The notes beneath the pieces were generated by a model, which saw nothing but the letters and a program-made list of their open reading frames with translations, did not search any database and was not told the DNA's origin. 64,000 nucleotides of DNA from Hamadaea sp. (GTDB taxonomy: Bacteria; Actinomycetota; Actinomycetes; Mycobacteriales; Micromonosporaceae): contig NZ_JABFVK010000065.1 of the NCBI RefSeq assembly GCF_013362815.1, positions 17,095-81,094 of the forward strand, written 5' to 3'. Shown piece after piece: positions 1 to 7,119 of the stretch (within the stretch, counting starts at the first letter, position 1; every line of letters starts with the position of its first letter). The position numbers were made by a program, and so were the translations under genes.

Positions 1-600
1 CACGGTGTCGGGCGCACCGTTGATCATGGCGATGCGCGTACGCCCCAAGCCGACGAGGTGGTCGACGGCGAGCGCGACGCCGCCGATGGAGTCCGCGCGT
101 ACGTTGTCGATCGGGGTCTCGTCGGGCAGCTGGCCGACGACGACCACCGGAACCGCCGTACGCCCCAGCTCGTGCAAGTGCGCGTCGGTGACCCGCAGCG
201 GCGACATGATCAGACCGTCCACATAGCGCCGGGCCAGCCCCCGCAGCAGCTCGGTCTCGTTCGCCGTGTGCGCGTTGGTCGCCTGAATGAGCAGCTGCCG
301 GCCGGACCCGGCGATCTCCTGCTCGATGGCGCGCATCATCTGCACGTAGACCGGGTTGCCGATGTCGGCCACGGCCAGCCCGATCAGCCCCGTACGCTGC
401 GCCTGCAGCGAGCGGGCGATGGCGTTGGGCACGTAGCCCACGCGCTCGGCGGCCGCCTTCACCCGGGCCGACAGCTCGGGACTGCCGCCCAGTCCGTTCA
501 GCACCCGGCTGGCGGACGCGATCGAGACCCCTGCGAGGTCGGCGACCGTTCGGACGGTGGCCGGACCCGAGGTCCCATGTTGGAAACGTTTCCGTCCCAC
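1..600 (-). CDS. LacI-family transcriptional regulator, 3' end outside window
   Basis: Sugar-responsive DNA-binding repressor, 200 codons visible and open at the left edge. Residues about 16-60 form the LacI helix-turn-helix (TVADLAGVSIASASRVLNG) followed by the hinge (YVPNAIARSLQAQ). The periplasmic-binding-protein-like effector domain begins at GLIGLAVADIGNPVY. I chose the GTG at 598-600 because GGAGG lies 8 bases upstream on the minus strand; the ATG at 576-578 is in another frame. A perfect palindrome typical of LacI operators overlaps the first codons, suggesting autoregulation. The effector sugar is unknown because the target operon and most of the ligand domain lie outside the window. 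Confidence 0.9.
   Translation of the reverse strand, partial: MGRKRFQHGTSGPATVRTVADLAGVSIASASRVLNGLGGSPELSARVKAAAERVGYVPNAIARSLQAQRTGLIGLAVADIGNPVYVQMMRAIEQEIAGSGRQLLIQATNAHTANETELLRGLARRYVDGLIMSPLRVTDAHLHELGRTAVPVVVVGQLPDETPIDNVRADSIGGVALAVDHLVGLGRTRIAMINGAPDTV
582..593. promoter_or_regulatory. LacI-type operator palindrome
   Basis: GGAAACGTTTCC is a perfect 12-base palindrome with the central CG step typical of LacI/PurR-family operators. It lies over codons 3-6 of the LacI gene, so a bound repressor would block its own transcription. A second imperfect dyad (CCGGGAAA at 612-619, TTTCCCGG at 632-639) lies just upstream of the start. Binding is inferred. Confidence 0.6.
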
Positions 601-725
601 GTGCGACGCCTCCGGGAAACTTTCGGCGAACTTTCCCGGGAGCTTTCCTCACATTGTGGCGACCGCAACATCATCCGTTCGGCCGGTTCTCCTGCCACGC
701 CCCTTATCGCGTCTCGCCCCGTTGA

Positions 726-790
726 GCGCTGGATCAGGGATCTCGGTCGAAATTTGGGCCAAGATTCGACCGAGATCCCTGATCCAGCGC
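726..790. repeat. Dispersed long palindrome, copy A (terminator-like)
   Basis: Two perfectly complementary 26-base arms (726-751 and 765-790) separated by 13 bases. The element starts 8 bases past the stop codon of the YccF gene. It is one of four related elements in the window, all at gene 3' ends. It can fold into a very stable hairpin on either strand, so a terminator or mRNA 3'-stabilising role is likely; there is no clear U-tract. Confidence 0.85.
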
Positions 791-798
791 CGCGAGCG

Positions 799-1176
799 TC
801 AGGGGATCGCGGTGATCTCCCGGCCGAGCGGCCACAACGCGGCCGGCACGAGCTTGAAGTTCGCGATGCCGAACGGGATGCCGATGATGGTCAGGCACTG
901 GGCGATGCCCGTCACGACGTGGGTGAGGGCCAGCCACCACCCGGCGATGATCAGCCACACCACGTTGGCGATGGTGGAGGCGACTCCGGCGCTCGGCTTC
1001 TCGGTGATCGTGTAGCCGAACGGCCACAACGCATAGCGGGCCAGCCGGAACGAGGCGACCCCGAACGGGATCGTCACGATGAAGATGAAGCACAGCACAC
1101 CGGCGAAGGCGTACGCGAGAGCGAGCAGGAAGCCACTGCCGAAGATGAACCACAGGACGTTCAGGATGGTCCGCAT
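799..1176 (-). CDS. yccF: YccF (DUF307) inner-membrane protein
   Basis: Small membrane protein of 125 residues, the usual size for YccF. The sequence is an internal duplication: both halves carry a hydrophobic stretch (about 5-35 and 70-100) followed by a glycine-proline motif, TIPFGVASFRLARYALWPFG and GIPFGIANFKLVPAALWPLG. This repeated signature defines the family; its function is unknown. It lies 33 bases after the DUF402 gene on the same strand and is probably the last gene of an operon ending at the palindrome just beyond its stop codon. Confidence 0.9.
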   Translation of the reverse strand: MRTILNVLWFIFGSGFLLALAYAFAGVLCFIFIVTIPFGVASFRLARYALWPFGYTITEKPSAGVASTIANVVWLIIAGWWLALTHVVTGIAQCLTIIGIPFGIANFKLVPAALWPLGREITAIP

Positions 1177-1209
1177 GCTCTGATCATCTCGCGTGGACGC
1201 AAGCGACGG

Positions 1210-1821
1210 TCAGCGGTTCGCCCAGGGAACCGATTCCCACCCGTCGGGCAGCGTCCGAGGCGTCCAGGCCGGGTCCGGTTCCCAGGTCGCCCAGCCCTCG
1301 TCCCACCAGCGCTCCCCCGCGTCGAGCCGAGCGGCGATCCGGTCGCCTTCGGCCTGGATCTCGTCGACCCGGCCGGGATACCGCAGTTCGCCGGTGCGGG
1401 CGAACACTTCGACGTCCTTCCAGTGGTAGGTGGCAGCGCCCTCCGGCCACACGATGTCCAGCTCGTGATCGACGGTGTCGAACCCGATGGGCGTACGCCG
1501 CGGCGCGTCCTGCAGGTTGAAGTACCACCCGGTGAACCGACGCTCCGGGCCTTTCCAGAAGACGAAGATCGCGTGGTCGACTCCCGTCCAGTGCAATGAC
1601 AGCAGGCCGTGCCCCTGCCAGCTGCGGTGCCCGGCGACGTCCCACGGATGCCGCCCGGCCGGGAACTCGCCGTCCGGGAACGCGAACGGGCTGCCGGTCG
1701 GCAGATAGGTCACCAGCAGGTCCCCGTCGTCCTGCACGCAGATCGACGGCGACGCGAACCACAGTTCGCCCCGGATCACCTCACGGCGTACGACGGTGTC
1801 CCCGGGCTGGACGAGCGTCAA
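1210..1821 (-). CDS. DUF402 domain protein, possible nucleotide phosphohydrolase
   Basis: Cytoplasmic protein of 203 residues. The central region (WYFNLQDAPRRTPIGFDTVDHELDIVW) matches the DUF402 core, in which conserved aspartates bind divalent metals. Characterised relatives include the nucleoside-diphosphatase Ntdp and FomD, which hydrolyses CMP-phosphonates, so hydrolysis of a nucleotide substrate is a family-based inference. The C-terminal helix carries RRW-like tryptophan-rich sequence (ERWWDEGWATWEPDPAW). Its ATG overlaps the stop codon of the upstream ABC ATPase gene by 4 bases, indicating translational coupling. The substrate is unknown. Confidence 0.8.
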   Translation of the reverse strand: MTLVQPGDTVVRREVIRGELWFASPSICVQDDGDLLVTYLPTGSPFAFPDGEFPAGRHPWDVAGHRSWQGHGLLSLHWTGVDHAIFVFWKGPERRFTGWYFNLQDAPRRTPIGFDTVDHELDIVWPEGAATYHWKDVEVFARTGELRYPGRVDEIQAEGDRIAARLDAGERWWDEGWATWEPDPAWTPRTLPDGWESVPWANR

Positions 1822-2660
1822 GACGCTCGGGCGCTGAATCGCCCGTCCTCATAACTCACTTTCAAGGGGACGCCGAACGTCGTCGACAGGTTGTCGCCGG
1901 TGATCACTTCGTCCAGCAGTCCGGCCGCCACGATCTCGCCCCGACGCAGCAGCATCGCGTGGGTGAAGTTCGGTGGAATCTCCTCCACGTGGTGCGTAAC
2001 CAGCACCAACGCCGGAGAATCCGGATCGGCGGCGACTCGGGCGAGCCGTCCGACGAGGTCCTCCCGGCCGCCCAGGTCGAGGCCGGCGGCGGGTTCGTCG
2101 AGCAGCAGGAGCTCCGGGTCGGTCATCAGCGCCCGGGAGATCTGCACGCGTTTGCGCTCGCCCTCGGAGAGCGTCCCGTACAGGCGGTCGGCGAGCTGCA
2201 CGACGCCGAACTGGGCCATCAGCGCTTCGGCCCGGGCGAGATCAGCGGCTTCGTAGTCCTCTTTCCACCGGCCGACGACCGACCAGGCCGCCGTCACGAC
2301 GACGTTGCGGACTACTTCGTCGGCCGGGATGCGCTCGGCGAGCGCCGCCGTCGACAACCCCACCCGAGTACGCAGCTCGGTCAGGTCGGTCCGGCCGATC
2401 CGCTCACCCAGGACGTGCATCGTGCCCTTGGTCGGGTGCGTACGCCCCGCGGCCAGATTGATCAGCGTGGTCTTCCCCGCGCCGTTGGGGCCGAGCACCA
2501 CCCAGCGCTCGTCCAGCTCGACCCGCCAGGTCAGGTCCCGCAGCAGGTGCTGGCCGGAGCGCGTGACGTCGACGTGGTCGGCCGCGACGGCCAGATCCGG
2601 GTCGTCCGCGGCTGGAAGGTCGTTCGCGACGGGTGAGCCGGGAAGCTGATCGTGAGCCAC
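1818..2660 (-). CDS. ABC transporter ATP-binding protein (stand-alone)
   Basis: ATPase of 280 residues with all nucleotide-binding motifs: Walker A GPNGAGKTT (57-65), signature LSEGE (164-168), Walker B LLLLDEP (184-190) and switch histidine in VTHHVEE. It resembles the YlmA/ModF-like group of lone ATPases rather than a standard importer subunit. No membrane partner is adjacent; the neighbours are a DUF402 gene (4-base overlap) and YccF. It may energise a permease encoded elsewhere. The start is the first ATG; about 20 poorly conserved residues precede the domain, so a later start is possible. Confidence 0.88.
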   Translation of the reverse strand: MAHDQLPGSPVANDLPAADDPDLAVAADHVDVTRSGQHLLRDLTWRVELDERWVVLGPNGAGKTTLINLAAGRTHPTKGTMHVLGERIGRTDLTELRTRVGLSTAALAERIPADEVVRNVVVTAAWSVVGRWKEDYEAADLARAEALMAQFGVVQLADRLYGTLSEGERKRVQISRALMTDPELLLLDEPAAGLDLGGREDLVGRLARVAADPDSPALVLVTHHVEEIPPNFTHAMLLRRGEIVAAGLLDEVITGDNLSTTFGVPLKVSYEDGRFSARAS

Positions 2661-2792
2661 GGGGCTATCAAATCAGCTACACCGCGAGCGAGTACGCCCG
2701 GGTCCTCTCCCTCCCGCGTCCGTCACACCTACGCCGAACGCAGTCCGCCCGCGGCCGCCGCCGCGCTGCCGCGCCCGCTGCCGTGCCGCAAG

Positions 2793-2934
2793 ATCGTCGG
2801 CTCCCGACAATCAACGCACTAAACGGCCCACGAATGTCGGCTTCCGACGATCATGGCAGCGCGAACCGCCAAGAATGTCGGAACCCGACGATCACTGCGG
2901 CGCGAATGGCCAAGATCGTCGGCTTCCGACGATC
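2793..2934. repeat. Tandem array of four short palindromes, 39-41 base period
   Basis: Four units of about 20 bases begin at 2793, 2834, 2875 and 2914. Each has GTCGG, three bases, then CCGAC followed by RATCA. The last unit extends to a perfect GATCGTCGG/CCGACGATC dyad. Spacers two and three resemble each other (GCGCGAA then GGCCAAG or CGCCAAG), showing origin by tandem duplication. The array begins at the stop codon of the membrane protein gene 2933-3646 and could be a terminator cluster, REP-like element or multi-site protein-binding region. Confidence 0.8.
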
Positions 2935-3646
2935 ACACAGAGGCGAGCGAGAAATCGCGACCAGGCAGGGAGTGCATCCGGGACCGATCGGCCGGGAACA
3001 GCAGGTAGTGCTGGATGAGCCAATGCAGCTCGGCGGCGGGGACGGCGTACTCCGTGGTGTCGACGCGAATCCGGCTCTGCACGGCCCGTCGGAGGCCGGG
3101 ACCGTCGGCGAGCTCCAGGACCAGGTTGTCCCCGTCGAGCAGCGCCGCTTCCAGGTCGGGCCACGGGACCAGCCGACGCCCGACCGTCACCCCGGATGGC
3201 GTCACCAGGAGCCGCGACGGCCGCACGCTCTCCCGGAGGTACCAGCCCAAGCCGACCACCGCCGGCCAGAACACCATCTCGGGTGGCGGCTCGGCGTACG
3301 GCCCGCCGGCCTTGACGATGCCGCCGTAGTAGGCGGCCAGTGCCGAACCGAAGGCGACGAAGGCCAGCCAGCTCCAGAATCGCAGCGACGTCAGGCGGTG
3401 CGCTTCGAAGCCGAAGCCGCCCGATGTGTCGCGGTACGCCAGCCAGGACTCCGTCTGCTGTGCCCGTCGATGCCGCCGCAGAAGCAGGCGAGCCAGCCCG
3501 AACAGTCCGGCGACGACCCAGAGGACGAATCGGTTGGGCGCGCTCCAGGCGTACCCGATGAGGAAGAAACCACCGAGGAGCGCGATGGACGCCGCGGCCT
3601 CGGGCAGCGCGGGCGTCCGTCGAACCTGCTCGATCACGCGGGCCAT
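2933..3646 (-). CDS. Hypothetical membrane protein, possible PH-like C-terminal domain
   Basis: Not assigned to a named family with certainty. The 237-residue protein has four predicted membrane segments at about 18-37, 40-56, 90-110 and 124-138. A soluble C-terminal part (about 145-225, RLLVTPSGVTVGRRLVPWPDLEAALL) resembles small bacterial PH-like domains. A basic cytoplasmic loop (RRHRRAQQ) lies between segments two and three. It is divergent from the ABC exporter genes, with about 70 bases between the start codons, so the two units may share a promoter region. Function unknown. Confidence 0.75.
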   Translation of the reverse strand: MARVIEQVRRTPALPEAAASIALLGGFFLIGYAWSAPNRFVLWVVAGLFGLARLLLRRHRRAQQTESWLAYRDTSGGFGFEAHRLTSLRFWSWLAFVAFGSALAAYYGGIVKAGGPYAEPPPEMVFWPAVVGLGWYLRESVRPSRLLVTPSGVTVGRRLVPWPDLEAALLDGDNLVLELADGPGLRRAVQSRIRVDTTEYAVPAAELHWLIQHYLLFPADRSRMHSLPGRDFSLASV

Positions 3647-3715
3647 GGTAGCCGCCGACGGAAATCAGCCGATCGGGCGGAAACTCCGGGCGGTACCCGC
3701 GACGTCATAGCGGGC

Positions 3716-4696
3716 ATGACAGCGGTGATCGAGATACGCGGATTGCGGAAGAACTTCCGTGGCCTGCGCGGCGGCGGGAAAGTCGCGCTGGACGGCTTCG
3801 ACATGACCGTCGAGGCGGGCCAGGTGCACGGTTTTCTGGGGCCGAACGGTTCGGGCAAGACGACGACATTGCGCACGCTGCTCGGCCTGGTCCGGGCCGA
3901 CGCCGGGCAGATGACCGTGCTCGGCCGGCCGAGCAGCGAGTATGCCGCGGTGGCGCACCGGGTCGGCGCGATCGTGGAGAGCCCGGCCTTCTTCGGGAAC
4001 TTCACTGCGCGCAAGACGTTGTCGCTGCTCGCGGCGGCGGGCGGGGTCGAGCCCGAGCGGGTGCGCAAGGTGCTCGAGCGGGTCGGGCTCCGGGATCGCG
4101 AGAACGAGCGGGTCAAGACCTTCTCGCTCGGCATGAAGCAGCGGCTCGCGGTGGCGTCCGCGCTGCTCAAGGGGCCTGAATTACTCATTCTCGACGAACC
4201 GGCCAACGGGCTCGACCCCGGCGGCATCCACGAGATGCGCACGCTACTGCGCGACCTGGCCGCGGAAGGCGTCACGGTCCTCGTCTCCAGCCACATCCTG
4301 AGCGAGATCGAGCAGGTCTGCGACACCGTCACGATCATCTCGCGCGGTCGCCGCGTCGTCGCCGGGCCCGTGGGCGCCGTGCTCGCCGCGCATTCCAAAA
4401 ACGAGCATCTGGTACGCGTGAAGCAGCTGGACCGGGCTCGCGAAGTCCTCGAAGGGGCGGGCCTGACCGTGTCGGCGGTCGATGGCCACCTGGTGGTGGG
4501 CGGGGCGACCGACCCGGCCGTCATCAGTGAGGCGCTCGGCCGGGCCGAGGTGTGGCTGACCGAGCTGAGCCCGGTCGGCGCGGATCTGGAGAGCGTCTTC
4601 CTGGACCTGACCGCCACCCGGCCGCTGCCGGGGGCGTACCGGCAGGTGGACGACACGGTGCAGGTCGAGTCGGGTCAGCTGGAGGTCGTCGCATGA
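3716..4696 (+). CDS. ABC exporter ATP-binding protein (BcrA/CcmA type)
   Basis: ATPase of 326 residues that would drive the permease encoded next. Visible motifs are Walker A GPNGSGKTT (42-50), an LSLG-type signature in FSLGMKQRLAVASALL (136-151) and Walker B LLILDEPANGLDPGG (156-170). The C-terminal extension (about 230-310), with LVRVKQLDRAREVLEGAG, is typical of ATPases of the bacitracin/antibiotic exporter type. The ATG at 3716 starts at the domain; the much longer open frame upstream is non-coding. Its stop overlaps the permease ATG (ATGA), so the two are translationally coupled. Substrate unknown. Confidence 0.92.
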   Translation: MTAVIEIRGLRKNFRGLRGGGKVALDGFDMTVEAGQVHGFLGPNGSGKTTTLRTLLGLVRADAGQMTVLGRPSSEYAAVAHRVGAIVESPAFFGNFTARKTLSLLAAAGGVEPERVRKVLERVGLRDRENERVKTFSLGMKQRLAVASALLKGPELLILDEPANGLDPGGIHEMRTLLRDLAAEGVTVLVSSHILSEIEQVCDTVTIISRGRRVVAGPVGAVLAAHSKNEHLVRVKQLDRAREVLEGAGLTVSAVDGHLVVGGATDPAVISEALGRAEVWLTELSPVGADLESVFLDLTATRPLPGAYRQVDDTVQVESGQLEVVA

Positions 4697-5658
4697 AGGG
4701 CAGTCTGCTCAAGGCGGAGCTGAACCGGCTGCTGTCCCGGCGGTTCGTGCAGATCCTGGCGGCCGTGATGATCGGGGCGTTCGCCGTGACCGTCGCCGTG
4801 ACCATGGCGGGCAGCACCACGCCGTCGGCTGGCGACTGGGCCGCCGCCGTGAGCCAGGCGCGCGCCAACAACGAGGTCCACCAGCAGCTCTACGACGATT
4901 GCGTGGCCGCGCACGGACCCGAGGCGACCGCCCTGGACCGGGCGAAGTACCCCGAGCAGTGCCGGCTGGTCGTCGAGCAGCCGGAGGACTTCCTCTACGA
5001 CACCTACGTCTTCCACACGTCGATCCGGCCGCTGGTCGGGTTCCTGGCGGCGTACTTGGCTTTGTTCGGGTTCCTCGTCGGCGCGACGTTCATCGGAGCC
5101 GAACTCGCCAGCGGCGGAACCACCAATCTGCTGCTGTGGCGGCCGGAGCGCGTACGCGTCCTGGGGGCGAAGCTGGCGGTGCTGCTCGGCTCGGTCGGCG
5201 TCTTCTCGCTCGTGTTCTCGGTGCTCTATGTCGCGACGTTCTACGGCATCGCCAAGGCCACCGGGTATGTCGGCGGAGTGGACGCGGACTTCTTCCGTCA
5301 GCTCGCCCTCCTCGTCGTACGCGGCCTCGGGCTGGCCCTGATGGTCACCGGGATCTCCTTCGGCATCGCCACCGTCGGCCGGCACACCGCCGCTGCGCTG
5401 GGACTGCTCACGGCGTACGCGGTCGTCTGGGAGGCCGGCGGGCGGCTGGTGATGGAGGTGCTGGACTACCGCGCACAGGAGCCCTGGTTCCTGTCGACCT
5501 ACGTCGGCGCCTGGATGGTCGGCCGGCTGGAGTACTACTTCGGCTACGGCGAATACGGGCGCATCGAGTGGTGGCATGCGGCGGTCGTGTTCGGGGCGCT
5601 GGTCGCGGTGGTCCTCGCGGCCGCGTTCGGCACCTTCCGGCGGCGCGACCTCGCCTAG
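4693..5658 (+). CDS. ABC-2 type permease
   Basis: Membrane subunit of 321 residues partnering the preceding ATPase. Six hydrophobic segments can be drawn at about 18-40, 112-135, 160-180, 205-228, 235-255 and 297-315. A roughly 70-residue extracytoplasmic loop after the first segment contains two cysteines (CVAAHG and QCRLVVEQ) that could form a disulfide. This topology with a large first loop fits ABC-2 permeases. The start is the ATG in the ATGA overlap. A palindrome lies 14 bases past the stop codon and probably terminates transcription from both sides. Confidence 0.9.
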   Translation: MKGSLLKAELNRLLSRRFVQILAAVMIGAFAVTVAVTMAGSTTPSAGDWAAAVSQARANNEVHQQLYDDCVAAHGPEATALDRAKYPEQCRLVVEQPEDFLYDTYVFHTSIRPLVGFLAAYLALFGFLVGATFIGAELASGGTTNLLLWRPERVRVLGAKLAVLLGSVGVFSLVFSVLYVATFYGIAKATGYVGGVDADFFRQLALLVVRGLGLALMVTGISFGIATVGRHTAAALGLLTAYAVVWEAGGRLVMEVLDYRAQEPWFLSTYVGAWMVGRLEYYFGYGEYGRIEWWHAAVVFGALVAVVLAAAFGTFRRRDLA

Positions 5659-5672
5659 CGCTCTTCAGTAGG

Positions 5673-5736
5673 GCGCTGGATCAGGGTTCTCGGTCGAATC
5701 TTGAGCGGAGTACGACCCAGAACCCTGATCCAGCGC
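5673..5736. repeat. Dispersed long palindrome, copy B (bidirectional terminator)
   Basis: The outer 18-base arms (5673-5690 and 5719-5736) are perfectly complementary and an inner GGTCG/CGACC pair extends the stem. It sits between the convergent ABC permease (ends 5658) and ROK regulator (ends 5751) genes, filling most of the gap, as expected for a bidirectional terminator. Confidence 0.85.
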
Positions 5737-5750
5737 TGTCGCAGGAAACG

Positions 5751-6929
5751 TCAGTTGGTGGTGGAGCCGAAGACCTGATCGCGGACGGCGTCCAACCCGG
5801 TCAGCAGCGCGCCGCGAAGCACCGGCTCGGCGCCGACCTCGGAGACGACCACCCGCGGCGACACCACAGAGATCGCGGCGACCTCGTGCTGTACGCGATC
5901 GGCGAGCGGCGTACCGCCGGCCTGCCCGACTTCTCCGGCCAGCACGACGAGCGACGGGTCGAGGACGACGCCGATGGAGGCGACGCCGAGCGCCAGCCGC
6001 CGGGCCAGCTCGTCGAGGACCGGACCGCCCTTGGTGCCCGCCGCGATCGCGGCCCGCACCGCTTCGCCCGCCGTACGCCCCTTGAAGCCCTGTTCACGAG
6101 CGACGGCGAGAACCGCGTCGGCACCGGCGACGGCCTGGAACGCGCCCTTCGCCCCGCGCTTGCTGACGTCACGCGGCAGATCCGCGCCGGGGACGGGCAG
6201 CCAGCCGATCTCGCCTGCCGCACCGGTCGCACCCCGGTGCAGCCGCCCGCCGAGCATGACGGCCAGGCCGACGCCGCGGTCGATCCAGACGAGCAGGAAG
6301 TCGCCGACGCCCCGGGCGGCTCCTTCGTGCGCCTCGGTGACGGCCGCCAGGTTCACGTCGTTCTCGAAGAACACGTCCGGGATGAGGTCTTCCCGCAGGT
6401 TGCCGAGCAGACCGCGGTGCCAGCGCGGCAGGTCCCAGGCGAAGGCGATGTCGCCGGTCGCCGGGTCGACGAGGCCGGGCGTACCGAGGACGATCCGGCG
6501 GATGTCGGACAGTGCCGCGCCACCGAGCTCGGCCGCCTCCAGGACGGCGGAGTGCACGACGCCCACCGGGTCGTCGGTGTCCCGAGTGGAGTGCTCGACA
6601 CGGCCTACTATCGAACCTGTGATGTCGGCGCACGCCGCGACCACGTGGTCCGGGCCGACGTCCACGCCGACGACATAGGCACTGGACGGTGTCACCGCGT
6701 ACAGCTGCGCATTCGGACCCCGCCCGCCGGCCTGCTCGCCGACGCGCCGGACCAGGCCGCGCTCCTCCAGCCGTTCGACCAGCTGGGAAGCGGTGACCTT
6801 GGACAGGCCGGTGCGTTCGCCGAGCTGGGTACGCGTGAGGGGGCCGTGCTCCAGCAGGAGTTCGAGGGCGGCTCGATCGTTGAGAGCGCGCAGGAGACGG
6901 GGGGTTCCCGGAAGACGAGCAGATGACAT
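5751..6929 (-). CDS. ROK-family transcriptional regulator
   Basis: Sugar-responsive regulator of 392 residues. A winged helix (about 22-65, LTRTQLGERTGLSKVTASQLVERLEERGLV) precedes a ROK domain (GVDVGPDHVVAACADITG, then GTPGLVDPATGD and ENDVNLAAV). The usual ROK zinc-binding cysteine cluster is absent; the corresponding stretch after GEIGW reads LPVPGADLPRDVSKRG. It is divergent from the GH3 beta-hexosaminidase gene with an operator-like sequence between them, so control of that gene, with an amino sugar as effector, is the simplest reading. It resembles NagC/Mlc-type regulators, but the ligand is unproven. Confidence 0.9.
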   Translation of the reverse strand: MSSARLPGTPRLLRALNDRAALELLLEHGPLTRTQLGERTGLSKVTASQLVERLEERGLVRRVGEQAGGRGPNAQLYAVTPSSAYVVGVDVGPDHVVAACADITGSIVGRVEHSTRDTDDPVGVVHSAVLEAAELGGAALSDIRRIVLGTPGLVDPATGDIAFAWDLPRWHRGLLGNLREDLIPDVFFENDVNLAAVTEAHEGAARGVGDFLLVWIDRGVGLAVMLGGRLHRGATGAAGEIGWLPVPGADLPRDVSKRGAKGAFQAVAGADAVLAVAREQGFKGRTAGEAVRAAIAAGTKGGPVLDELARRLALGVASIGVVLDPSLVVLAGEVGQAGGTPLADRVQHEVAAISVVSPRVVVSEVGAEPVLRGALLTGLDAVRDQVFGSTTN

Positions 6930-6946
6930 GGCGACAGCCTCTGGCG

Positions 6947-6968
6947 TTTAGTAAAGTTTCTTATTAGA
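6947..6968. promoter_or_regulatory. Candidate ROK operator in divergent promoter
   Basis: TTTAGTAAAG-TTTCTTATTAGA is an AT-rich imperfect inverted repeat in an otherwise GC-rich region, 18 bases upstream of the ROK start codon and about 150 bases upstream of the hexosaminidase gene. TTAGTAAAGTTT-type sequences are characteristic operators of actinobacterial ROK regulators. A further GTAAAG...CTTTAC pair spans 6951-6984. Binding is inferred. Confidence 0.55.
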
Positions 6969-7119
6969 TTGGCTTTGCTTTACCACTAGGGCAAGGGTAC
7001 GACGTCCACCGCCAAGCGGGCGTCCCCCAAGCCGACCGACACGGCCCCGCCGCACCGGGCGCGGCCCGCCTCGCGTACGACACAGACCCCCGGAACGACG
7101 ACGAACAGTGGGACAGAAG

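Noticed and set aside
58..1599. Plus-strand open frame of 513 codons
   Set aside because: It lies antisense to the LacI, YccF and DUF402 genes, has low-complexity Arg/Pro/Gln sequence and no recognisable domain; such frames arise from high GC at codon position three.
2793..2934. Array considered as a CRISPR
   Set aside because: Only four units, the repeat is a short palindrome, two spacers resemble each other and no cas gene is nearby.
2633..3715. N-terminal extension of the ABC ATPase frame
   Set aside because: The frame is open for about 360 codons upstream of 3716 but runs antisense to the membrane protein 2933-3646 and the sequence has no domain; the ABC domain starts at the ATG 3716.
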